Origin: an uncultured Saprospirales bacterium
Lineage (GTDB): Bacteria > Bacteroidota > Bacteroidia > Chitinophagales > JADIYW01
Length of the DNA: 35,167 nucleotides
Reading direction: 5' to 3'
Assembly: GCA_938008535.1 (NCBI GenBank)
Contig: CALLKF010000144.1
Location: forward strand, 1-35,167
Shown here: positions 22,584 through 29,860 of the stretch, piece by piece
Position numbering within the stretch: the first letter of the stretch is position 1
How the letters are laid out: the number at the start of each line of letters is the position of its first letter
Position numbers and translations under genes: made by a program
Notes under the pieces: generated by a model
What the model was told of the DNA's origin: nothing
What the model saw: the letters and a program-made list of their open reading frames with translations, nothing else
The model's database searches: none

Positions 22584-24223
22584 TGAAACAGCTTTCCATC
22601 ATCATCGTAAACTATAATGTGCGCTATTTTTTAGAGCAATGTTTGCATGCTGTGAATCGTTCAGCTTGTAATTTTGAGTATGAAATTTTTGTGGTTGATA
22701 ATAATTCTTCTGACGATTCGTTGTTGATGCTGAACGATAAATTTCCACAAGTAAAAGTTATAGCAAATAAAGAAAATATTGGGTTTTCAAAAGCGAATAA
22801 TCAAGCTATAAAAATTAGTAATGCTGAATATGTTTTATTGCTAAATCCAGATACCATTATACAAGAAGACACCTTGCAAAAATGTATTGATAAAATGACT
22901 GAAGATACAGCAATTGCTGGACTTGGCGTGAAAATGGTAGATGGTGCTGGCGATTTTTTACCAGAATCAAAACGTGGTTTTCCATCACCGTTAGCTGCGT
23001 TTGCAAAGATGAGTGGGTTGTCGAAAATATTTCCAAAATCTAAAACATTTGGTCATTATCATTTAACGTATTTAGACAATAATGAAAATCACGAAATTGA
23101 AGTATTGTCTGGAGCATTTATGTTGCTGCGAAAATCTGTTTTAGATAAAATTGGCTTGCTCGATGAAGATTATTTTATGTATGGCGAAGACATTGATTTG
23201 TCATACAGAATAATAAAAGCCGGTTATAAAAATTACTATTTGGCTGACACATCTATCATACATTTTAAAGGTGAAAGCACGAAGAAAGGCAGCTTAAATT
23301 ACATCAAAGTTTTTTACAATGCGATGATAATTTTCGCCAACAAACATATAACTGGAACCAAAGGAAAACTGTTAACATTGTTGTTGCAATTCGCTATTTT
23401 CTTTCGTGCTATTATAGCCGTTTTTCAGTCAGTTTTTGCAGGTTTGTTTTTCCCTTTTTTTGATGCGATTTTAATTTTTGCAGGAATTTTTGTGAGTAAG
23501 GAATTGTTTGAAAATGTAATTCGTGCGCAATACCAAACACATTATCCAAAAGAGTTTTTGCTCATCAACACACCAATATATATTGCTATTTGGCTGTTTT
23601 CATTATGGTTTTTTGGAAATTATAAAACCAAAAATAAATGGCGACAATTATTGGCTGGCTTAGTTGTCGGTGTGTTATTAATTGCCATTGTGTATTCGTT
23701 TTTTCCATTGTCTTTGCGCTTTTCGAGAGGAATTATCTTGTTGGTGTTCTTTATAAATAGTGCTGTTTTATCATGTTATAGATTGTTGCTTTATACATTA
23801 AATGGCACGCTTTATTCGTATATCAAATCAGATAAAAAATACATTATAGTTGGAAACGAAAACGAAGCGAATAGCATTTCTACACAATTAAAAAATGCAC
23901 CAACAAAACGACAATACATTGGATTTATTTCTATAAAAAATGGCGTAAAAAATAATAAAAATTTGGGTTCAATAGAAAACCTGAAAGACATCTTAGATGC
24001 ATACAAACCAAACGAAATTTTATTTTCAACGGAAGATTTAAGTATGCAGTTTATCATCGAAACCATGTCAAAAATTGAGCAATCAATAGAATATAAATTA
24101 GTTTCAAAAAACAATACTATTATCAGTAGCGCATCTAAAAATACGGCTGGAGAAATCTATACATTAGATATCGATATTTCACAAAAGAAATCAGTTTTAG
24201 ATAAAATCAGGGATTGGATATAG
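22583..24223 (+). CDS. GT2 glycosyltransferase with membrane and Rossmann-like C-terminal regions
   Basis: A 546-residue membrane protein. Residues 1-~230 are a GT-A family 2 domain: SIIIVNYNV, VVDNNSSDDS, NIGFSKANNQA, LLNPDTI (metal-binding DxD equivalent), LSGAFMLLRKSV and YGEDIDLSYRIIKAGY, typical of rhamnosyl- or glucosyltransferases. About five membrane segments lie between 260 and 400. The last ~130 residues (KKYIIVGNENEANSIS onward) look like the nucleotide-binding Rossmann region found at the N-terminus of WcaJ-type enzymes, but no phosphoglycosyltransferase core follows. It starts at a TTG: MKQLSIIIVNYN is the family N-terminus and no in-frame ATG exists upstream. Probably acts in envelope polysaccharide synthesis. 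Confidence 0.85.
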   Translation: MKQLSIIIVNYNVRYFLEQCLHAVNRSACNFEYEIFVVDNNSSDDSLLMLNDKFPQVKVIANKENIGFSKANNQAIKISNAEYVLLLNPDTIIQEDTLQKCIDKMTEDTAIAGLGVKMVDGAGDFLPESKRGFPSPLAAFAKMSGLSKIFPKSKTFGHYHLTYLDNNENHEIEVLSGAFMLLRKSVLDKIGLLDEDYFMYGEDIDLSYRIIKAGYKNYYLADTSIIHFKGESTKKGSLNYIKVFYNAMIIFANKHITGTKGKLLTLLLQFAIFFRAIIAVFQSVFAGLFFPFFDAILIFAGIFVSKELFENVIRAQYQTHYPKEFLLINTPIYIAIWLFSLWFFGNYKTKNKWRQLLAGLVVGVLLIAIVYSFFPLSLRFSRGIILLVFFINSAVLSCYRLLLYTLNGTLYSYIKSDKKYIIVGNENEANSISTQLKNAPTKRQYIGFISIKNGVKNNKNLGSIENLKDILDAYKPNEILFSTEDLSMQFIIETMSKIEQSIEYKLVSKNNTIISSASKNTAGEIYTLDIDISQKKSVLDKIRDWI

Positions 24224-24274
24224 TTAAATTTAATTATAACAATCACTGTCATTTTTTTAGGCACAAATTTTGCC

Positions 24275-24282
24275 TATCTTTG
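24275..24282 (+). promoter_or_regulatory. -7 box for the TlpA-like gene
   Basis: TATCTTTG matches TAnnTTTG; a T-rich segment at 24252-24258 is close to the -33 distance. The start codon is at 24300, giving a leader of about a dozen bases. Confidence 0.6.
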
Positions 24283-24299
24283 TACATTAAAATTTTCTT

Positions 24300-24869
24300 A
24301 TGCAAAAAATAATATTGCTTTTAGGTATCGCATTTTTTTCTGTTTTATCAGCAAACGCACAAATGCCAGCCATTGGCACCAAAGCTACCGAATTGGCTTA
24401 TAAAGATCCAAATGGAAATGTGATTTCTCTTTCCTCTTTAAAAGGTTATGTTGTTTTAATTGATTTTTGGGCATCATGGTGTGGTCCTTGTCGAAGAAAC
24501 AACCCAGGTGTTGTTGCTGTTTATAATAAGTATCAAGGCAAAAAATGGAATACTGGAATTAAAGGATTTACCGTTTATAGCGTTTCTTTAGATAAAAATG
24601 CTGAACAATGGAAACAAGCAATCGTTCAAGATGGTTTAATTTGGAAAAATCACGTCTCTGATTTAGGTGGTTGGAATTCAGAAGGTGCAGCTAAATATGG
24701 CATTCGTTCCATTCCACAAACTGTATTAGTAGATGAAACCGGTTTTGTAATTGCCATCAATCCAGATCATAGTTTAATCGAACAACAATTAAATAAACGA
24801 TTAAAATCTACTACTGCTGCTACTAAGAAAAAAACAACATCTAAAAAAACAACCAACAAGAAAAAATAA
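24300..24869 (+). CDS. Exported TlpA/ResA-like thioredoxin with Lys-rich tail
   Basis: A 189-residue periplasmic thiol-disulfide oxidoreductase. Signal peptide 1-20 (FFSVLSANA, then QMPAIG). The AhpC/TSA-Redoxin fold starts with IGTKATELAYKDPNG. Active site WASWCGPCRRNNPG has Cys61 and Cys64. The cis-Pro loop is IRSIPQTVLVDETG. Relatives reduce cytochrome c apoproteins or other envelope disulfides. After the domain there is a low-complexity basic tail (STTAATKKKTTSKKTTNKKK), uncommon in the core family, which may bind polyanions or the envelope. Single gene between its own promoter and a strong terminator. Confidence 0.9.
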   Translation: MQKIILLLGIAFFSVLSANAQMPAIGTKATELAYKDPNGNVISLSSLKGYVVLIDFWASWCGPCRRNNPGVVAVYNKYQGKKWNTGIKGFTVYSVSLDKNAEQWKQAIVQDGLIWKNHVSDLGGWNSEGAAKYGIRSIPQTVLVDETGFVIAINPDHSLIEQQLNKRLKSTTAATKKKTTSKKTTNKKK

Positions 24870-24895
24870 AGACATTTAATGTCAAAATGTCGCAC

Positions 24896-24930
24896 AAAAT
24901 CCTTTGGCAAACAATTTGCCGAAGGATTTT
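24896..24930 (+). terminator. Terminator of the TlpA-like gene
   Basis: AAAATCCTTTGGCAAA (24896-24911) pairs with TTTGCCGAAGGATTTT (24915-24930) across a 3-nt loop with one T-G wobble: a 16-bp stem ending in a T-run. It ends only 13 nt before the grpE start codon. Confidence 0.85.
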
Positions 24931-24943
24931 TAAATTCTACACT

Positions 24944-25516
24944 ATGATAGATGCTAATGAACCGTTAACGGATACGTTTAAAGAAGAATCAACAACCGAG
25001 CAATCGAAAACACAGTCAGAAAGTCAGCAAAATGAAACTATTGCCGAAGATTCAGCTGTTGAAATAGACGAATTGTCGGTGCTGAAAAACGAAGTAGCTG
25101 AACAAAAGGATAAATTTATGCGATTGTTAGCTGAGTTTGATAACTTCAAAAAACGCAGTGCAAAAGAACGAATTGAATTGTACAAAACTGCTGGACAAGA
25201 AATAATTAAAGAATTATTGCCTGTTTTAGATGATTTTCATAGAGCAGACAAAGCTTATGCTGCAGATACAAATGCAGAAAATTATGTAAGTGGTGTTAAG
25301 TTAATTCAAGAAAAACTACAACGAACTTTGCAAAACAAAGGATTGAAAATGATTGAAAGCATCGGTTTCGATTTTAATATCGAACAACATGAAGCAATTG
25401 CAGAAGTGCCTGCACCAAGCGAAGCACTAAAAGGCAAAGTCTTAGATGAAGTGGAAAGTGGTTATACGCTAAACGATTCTATTATTCGCTATGCAAAAGT
25501 AGTGGTTGGAAAATAA
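24944..25516 (+). CDS. grpE: Nucleotide exchange factor GrpE
   Basis: A 190-residue cochaperone that releases ADP from DnaK. It starts with an acidic, Ser/Thr/Gln-rich disordered stretch (about 1-40), then the long dimerising coiled coil (LKNEVAEQKDKFMRLLAEFDNFKKR), followed by LLPVLDDFHRA and the C-terminal beta-wing with FNIEQHEAI. I use ATG 24944; the frame is open to an ATG at 24887, but that extension would be read through the upstream terminator hairpin and matches nothing in the family. dnaJ follows after 71 bp in the same direction. No CIRCE element is visible upstream. Confidence 0.95.
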   Translation: MIDANEPLTDTFKEESTTEQSKTQSESQQNETIAEDSAVEIDELSVLKNEVAEQKDKFMRLLAEFDNFKKRSAKERIELYKTAGQEIIKELLPVLDDFHRADKAYAADTNAENYVSGVKLIQEKLQRTLQNKGLKMIESIGFDFNIEQHEAIAEVPAPSEALKGKVLDEVESGYTLNDSIIRYAKVVVGK

Positions 25517-25537
25517 GATAAATGTTAATCGTTAAAA

Positions 25538-25582
25538 GTTATAAGTTATCAAACCTATAACCTATAACAAATAACTTATAAC
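25538..25582. repeat. Inverted repeat between grpE and dnaJ
   Basis: GTTATAAGTTAT (25538-25549) and ATAACTTATAAC (25571-25582) are perfect 12-bp arms around a 21-nt loop that contains a short tandem CCTATAA. It ends 5 nt before the dnaJ start codon and has no T-tract, so it is not a terminator; it may affect dnaJ translation or be a dispersed repeat. Confidence 0.6.
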
Positions 25583-25587
25583 AAAAA

Positions 25588-26733
25588 ATGAAAAGAGATT
25601 ATTACGAAGTATTAGGTGTGTCTAAAAGTGCATCAGCTGATGAAATTAAAAAAGCATATAGAAAATTAGCTTTACAATATCATCCAGATAGAAATCCAGG
25701 CGATAAAGCTTCTGAAGAGAAGTTTAAAGAAGCTGCAGAAGCATATGATGTATTGAGTAATGACGATAAAAAAGCACGCTACGACAGATTTGGACATCAA
25801 GGTGCTGCAGGTGGATTTGGTGGTGGTGCTGGTGGAATGAATATGGACGATATTTTTTCCAATTTCGGTGATATTTTTGGCGGCGATGGAAGTCCATTTG
25901 AATCGTTTTTTGGCGGACAACGTGGAAGAAATCAACGCGGTCGCGGACAACGAGGTAGTAATCTTCGTGTAAAAGTAAAATTAGATTTAGAGGAAATTGC
26001 GAATGGTGTTCAGAAAAAAATAAAAGTAAAAAAACATATTGTTTGTGATAATTGCAGTGGAATTGGTGCAAAAGACAGTAGTTCTTATCAAACTTGTAAT
26101 ACATGTAATGGAAGTGGCGTTGTTCGTAAAGTAACTTCTACTTTTTTAGGACAAATGCAGACAACTGGTGCTTGTCCAACATGCGAAGGCGAAGGAAAAA
26201 TCATCACTAACAAATGCACAAAATGCCGTGGTGAAGGTAGAGTTTATGGCGAAGAAGTGGTATCAATCGATATTCCTGCTGGTGTGAGTGAAGGCATCCA
26301 ATTATCGATGAATGGAAAAGGAAATGCTGGTGTTCGAGGTGGTTCTGCTGGTGATTTATTAATTAATATTGAAGAAACACCACATCCAGAATTGAAGCGC
26401 GAAGACAATAATGTTCTTTATAAATTGATTCTGAATTTTTCAGATGTTTGCCTAGGTACTCAAGTAGAAGTTCCAACTATTGGTGGCAATGCAAAAATCA
26501 AAATTCCAAAAGGCACACAAAGTGGCAAATTATTCAGGTTGCAAGGCAAAGGCATTCCAAGTTTACAAGGTTATGGCAAAGGCGACCAAATTGTAGAAGT
26601 GCAAGTGTATACACCACAAGATATTTCAAGCGACGAAGAAAATTTATTGCATAAAATGCAAAATAGCAAAAACTTCAGTCCAAACGCACAAAAAGAAAAA
26701 AACAAAGGTTTTTTCGATAAGTTTTTCCATTAA
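25588..26733 (+). CDS. dnaJ: Chaperone DnaJ (type I Hsp40)
   Basis: A 381-residue cochaperone that binds unfolded protein and stimulates the DnaK ATPase. Complete type I layout: J domain 1-~68 with HPD at 32-34; Gly/Phe-rich linker ~70-125 (FGGGAGGMNMDDIFSNFG); zinc region with four CxxCxGxG repeats at about 153, 170, 196 and 210 (CDNCSGIG, CNTCNGSG, CPTCEGEG, CTKCRGEG); then the two C-terminal substrate-binding beta domains. The C-terminus (KEKNKGFFDKFF) is the short basic-aromatic tail common in Bacteroidota DnaJ. Follows grpE; dnaK is not in the window. Confidence 0.97.
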   Translation: MKRDYYEVLGVSKSASADEIKKAYRKLALQYHPDRNPGDKASEEKFKEAAEAYDVLSNDDKKARYDRFGHQGAAGGFGGGAGGMNMDDIFSNFGDIFGGDGSPFESFFGGQRGRNQRGRGQRGSNLRVKVKLDLEEIANGVQKKIKVKKHIVCDNCSGIGAKDSSSYQTCNTCNGSGVVRKVTSTFLGQMQTTGACPTCEGEGKIITNKCTKCRGEGRVYGEEVVSIDIPAGVSEGIQLSMNGKGNAGVRGGSAGDLLINIEETPHPELKREDNNVLYKLILNFSDVCLGTQVEVPTIGGNAKIKIPKGTQSGKLFRLQGKGIPSLQGYGKGDQIVEVQVYTPQDISSDEENLLHKMQNSKNFSPNAQKEKNKGFFDKFFH

Positions 26734-26747
26734 GAAGAAATACAAAA

Positions 26748-27299
26748 ATGCCTAAAAGTAAACAATACATCTTTCAATCAGAACGTTTAGGTTTTAGGAA
26801 TTGGATAACGAATGATATCGAGAAAATGACTGCAATTAATGCAGATGTTGATGTAATGCAATTTTTTCCATCAACACAAACACCACAACAAACTGCACAG
26901 TTTATTGAACGAATGCAACTTTCTTTTAATGAAAATGGATTTTGTTATTTTGCAGTAGATAAGTTGGAAACATCAGAACTCATTGGATTTATTGGCCTTG
27001 CCGAACAAAAATTTGAAGCAGATTTTACACCTTGTATCGATATTGGCTGGCGATTGGCAAAAGCAGCATGGAATAATGGCTTTGCAACTGAAGGTGCTAA
27101 AAGATGTTTAGAGTTTGCGTTTAACGATTTAAATCTGGAAAAAATAGTTGCGATGGCTCCTCAAATAAATTTGCCATCTATAAACGTGATGCAGAAAATC
27201 GGAATGAAAAGAGTTTTAACATTTTACAATCATCCGTATTTACAGGCAGACGAACGTTTAAAACCTTTCGAACTGTATGAAATATCAAAATTCGATTAG
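26748..27299 (+). CDS. GNAT acetyltransferase, RimJ/RimL-like
   Basis: A 183-residue cytoplasmic N-acetyltransferase of the Acetyltransf_3 type. It starts with SERLGFRNWITNDIEKM, the usual opening of RimJ/RimL relatives. ELIGFIGLAEQ is followed by IDIGWRLAKAAWNNGFATEGAKRCLEFAF, where the WNNGFATEGA segment is the acetyl-CoA pyrophosphate loop, and NLPSINVMQKIGMKRV is the C-terminal helix motif. Substrates of this group range from ribosomal N-termini to small amines; this one is unassigned. The gene follows dnaJ after 14 nt and may be read through from it. Confidence 0.88.
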   Translation: MPKSKQYIFQSERLGFRNWITNDIEKMTAINADVDVMQFFPSTQTPQQTAQFIERMQLSFNENGFCYFAVDKLETSELIGFIGLAEQKFEADFTPCIDIGWRLAKAAWNNGFATEGAKRCLEFAFNDLNLEKIVAMAPQINLPSINVMQKIGMKRVLTFYNHPYLQADERLKPFELYEISKFD

Positions 27300-27378
27300 T
27301 AAATTCGTAGCGAATTAAAATCAGGAACTTATTTTTGTTGAATGCTGTTTGTTATTCACTCACCACACAATATTTTTA

Positions 27379-28284
27379 ATGGCTCTACTAGAAATAAAAA
27401 ATATTTCAAAATCGTTTCAAAATAATCAAGCATTGCAAAATGTTTCGTTGACTATTTTACCAAATAAAATTTATGGTTTACTTGGTCCAAACGGTGCTGG
27501 AAAAACAACATTGATTCGCAATATCACGCAAATATTTTATCCTGATTCAGGTGAGATATTGTTTAATGGTGAAAAATTACAACCAAAACACAGTAACCAA
27601 ATTGGTTACATGCCTGAAGAACGTGGTATGTATAAAAAAATGAAAGTTGGTGAACAACTTATTTATTTTGCAAAACTGCGTGATTTTAATACAAAGCAAG
27701 CCGAAGAAAAAATTGATTATTGGTTACAAAAATTAGACATTGAAAGTTGGCGAAATAAAAACATCGAAGATTTATCAAAAGGAATGCAACAAAAAGTACA
27801 GTTTGTAGCAACTATCTTACATGCACCCAAATTATTGATTTTAGATGAACCTTTTTCTGGTTTAGATCCAATAGCAGCTGAACTGATAAAAAATAAAATT
27901 ATTGAATTGAATCAGAAAGGAACAACTATTATTTTTTCTACGCATAGAATGGAAAATATTGAAGAAATGTGTGAAGATATTTTTCTCATCAATAAAGGAA
28001 AAATAATTTTAGATGGAAATGTGCAACAAATAAAACAAGATTTTAAACAACATTTATATAAGATTAGTTTAGCGGAAAATATGCAATTGAATGAGAAAAT
28101 TCAACAATCAATTTCAATACAAAAACATGAAAATAACGAGCTCATTATTCAATTAAACCAAAATCAAAAACCGAATGATGTGTTGCGTATTTTATTAGAT
28201 AATAATATTGAACTAAACAGCATCACTGAAATCTTACCAACTGTTGGAGAAATTTTTATACAAAAAGTAAATTCAATAAAATAA
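27379..28284 (+). CDS. ABC transporter ATPase (NatA/YhaQ-like)
   Basis: A 301-residue ATP-binding subunit. Walker A GPNGAGKTT (36-44), signature LSKGMQQKVQF, Walker B LLILDEPFSGLDP and switch STHRMENIEEM are all intact. The C-terminal ~80 residues (after LINKGKIILDGNV) are the DUF4162-type extension found in NatA/YhaQ exporters. It pairs with the ABC-2 permease at 28501 to form an exporter that in relatives handles sodium, organic solvents or peptides. I start at 27379 (MALLEIKNIS); the longer TTG-started version adds residues with no family match. A 151-bp palindromic element separates it from its permease. Confidence 0.93.
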   Translation: MALLEIKNISKSFQNNQALQNVSLTILPNKIYGLLGPNGAGKTTLIRNITQIFYPDSGEILFNGEKLQPKHSNQIGYMPEERGMYKKMKVGEQLIYFAKLRDFNTKQAEEKIDYWLQKLDIESWRNKNIEDLSKGMQQKVQFVATILHAPKLLILDEPFSGLDPIAAELIKNKIIELNQKGTTIIFSTHRMENIEEMCEDIFLINKGKIILDGNVQQIKQDFKQHLYKISLAENMQLNEKIQQSISIQKHENNELIIQLNQNQKPNDVLRILLDNNIELNSITEILPTVGEIFIQKVNSIK

Positions 28285-28290
28285 AAAATA

Positions 28291-28441
28291 ACCACTTAAG
28301 GCACAGAAGTTCCGAATTTTCGGAACAAAGAACATTAGAAGAATATTTTCGATAAAAAAGGAAACTTAGTTATCTTATTTCTTTTCTTCTTACTTTGGTC
28401 TTTAAAATTTAAACTTCTGTTTCTTATGTGCCTTAAGTGGT
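28291..28441. repeat. Palindromic element with 15-bp terminal inverted repeats
   Basis: ACCACTTAAGGCACA (28291-28305) and TGTGCCTTAAGTGGT (28427-28441) are perfect 15-bp terminal arms. ACAGAAGTT just inside the left arm is repeated in inverse just inside the right (AACTTCTGT). An internal hairpin GTTCCGAA-tt-TTCGGAAC lies at 28309-28326. The rest is AT-rich and non-coding. It resembles a MITE or REP-type element; I see no target-site duplication. Confidence 0.75.
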
Positions 28442-28500
28442 AAAAAAAGTATTTTTAATGTGTTCGTTATTTCAATTATTCTTTACTTTATATTTTTAAA

Positions 28501-29802
28501 ATGCGAAAAGTCTGGTACATCATACAACGCGAATATTTATCAAGAGTACGCAAAAGGTCGTTCATCTTATTAACGTTGTTATTGCCTGTTTTAGTTGGTG
28601 TTTTCACTGTTGTAATGGTGAAAATAGCAACCAGTTCTGGCGAAAAATTACAAATAGCTGTGCTCGATGAATCACATTTATTTCAGGATAAATTTCGTGG
28701 TTTAGATGTTGGCGAAACCTTGCGATTTGATTACTTATTAGACACTACTTTGTCGTACGAAAAACTTAAAAAAACATACGCAGAAAAGTATGATGCATTT
28801 TTATACATTCCAAAAATGGATGTTGCAAAAAATGTAGAAGTAACTTATTATTCAAGCAGCGAATTAGGTACGGTTACACAAACTCGAATTGAAAAAGCAA
28901 TTTCAGAAGAACGAAGAAAGATTGTGTTAGAAAATAATAAGTACGATGTTGAAATAATTGACCAACTCGACAAAGATATTACGTTAAACAAAATAATTAA
29001 CAACGAAAAAAAACAAGGAAATTCTGACATTTCTTCCTTGATTGGTTACTTGTGCGGCATGCTCATTTACATATTTTTAATTGTGTATGGCGCAATGGTC
29101 ATGCGTGGTGTTACCGAAGAGAAAACCAACCGAATTATTGAAGTTTTAATTACTTCAGTAAAACCTTTTCAATTAATGATTGGAAAAATAGTTGGCATTG
29201 GCGCGGTTGGTTTAACGCAATTTATTCTTTGGGCAATCTTTACAATGATAGTGCAAACTGGCTTGCAGCTCGTTTATGGAAACGAGTTAATGGCATTGCA
29301 ATCAATGAACGCAAGCAGCCAAGCGATGCAAATGTCGGAAGCAAAACAGCTAGCATTTAATTTAACAACTTCGTTGGCTGATGTAGATATTCCAAGAATT
29401 GTCTTCAGTTTTATTTTTTACTTTATTTTTGGATACTTGTTTTATGCAGCTCAATTTGCAGCCGTTGGCGCAGCCGTAAACGAAGACACCGACGCGCAAT
29501 CGTTCATGTTTCCAATCACGATACCAATTATTATTTCTATTGTATTGATGTCAGTTACCATACAGCAGCCATCATCCAACACCGCTATTTGGAGTTCGAT
29601 GGTTCCATTTTCGTCGTCAATCATTATGATGGCACGCATTCCGTTTCATGTGGCTTGGTGGCAACAAATTTTATCAATGTTTATCTTAGTTATTTCTTCT
29701 TTAGGAATGATCTATGTCGCTGCAAAAATTTACCGAATAGGCATTTTAACGCAAGGCAAAAAAATAACATTTAAAGAAATAGGCAAATGGATCTTTTATT
29801 AA
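28501..29802 (+). CDS. ABC-2 type permease (NatB/YhaP-like)
   Basis: A 433-residue inner-membrane subunit partnering the ATPase at 27379. Layout: one N-terminal membrane helix (SFILLTLLLPVLVGVFTVVMV), a large extracytoplasmic domain (~45-180) starting EKLQIAVLDES, then five or six helices from LIGYLCGMLIYIFLIVYGAMV onward. RGVTEEKTNRIIEVLITSVKPFQLMIGKI is the cytoplasmic coupling helix conserved in ABC2_membrane_3 permeases. This one-plus-many topology with a big first loop is typical of NatB/YhaP rather than drug or O-antigen exporters. Substrate unknown. A short T-rich spacer of 59 nt follows the palindromic element. Confidence 0.92.
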   Translation: MRKVWYIIQREYLSRVRKRSFILLTLLLPVLVGVFTVVMVKIATSSGEKLQIAVLDESHLFQDKFRGLDVGETLRFDYLLDTTLSYEKLKKTYAEKYDAFLYIPKMDVAKNVEVTYYSSSELGTVTQTRIEKAISEERRKIVLENNKYDVEIIDQLDKDITLNKIINNEKKQGNSDISSLIGYLCGMLIYIFLIVYGAMVMRGVTEEKTNRIIEVLITSVKPFQLMIGKIVGIGAVGLTQFILWAIFTMIVQTGLQLVYGNELMALQSMNASSQAMQMSEAKQLAFNLTTSLADVDIPRIVFSFIFYFIFGYLFYAAQFAAVGAAVNEDTDAQSFMFPITIPIIISIVLMSVTIQQPSSNTAIWSSMVPFSSSIIMMARIPFHVAWWQQILSMFILVISSLGMIYVAAKIYRIGILTQGKKITFKEIGKWIFY

Positions 29803-29849
29803 TTTTAAAAAAATCTTTTACATTTTACTTACAACTTATTACTTTTTCC

Positions 29850-29857
29850 TAACTTCG
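29850..29857 (+). promoter_or_regulatory. Putative -7 box of guaB
   Basis: TAACTTCG matches TAnnTTTG at all but one fixed position and ends 3 nt before the guaB ATG, the same geometry as at glyS. Confidence 0.45.
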
Positions 29858-29860
29858 CAC

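Noticed and set aside
24887..24943. Longer grpE starting at 24887
   Set aside because: The extension is translated terminator hairpin sequence and does not match GrpE N-termini.
24870..24943. CIRCE or other heat-shock operator upstream of grpE
   Set aside because: No TTAGCACTC-N9-GAGTGCTAA sequence; the only inverted repeat is the terminator of the preceding gene.
25672..26104. Antisense open frames within dnaJ
   Set aside because: Shadows of the repetitive Gly-rich and zinc-finger codons of dnaJ; composition is not protein-like.
28291..28441. Insertion sequence with transposase
   Set aside because: Only 151 bp with no coding capacity; at most a non-autonomous element.
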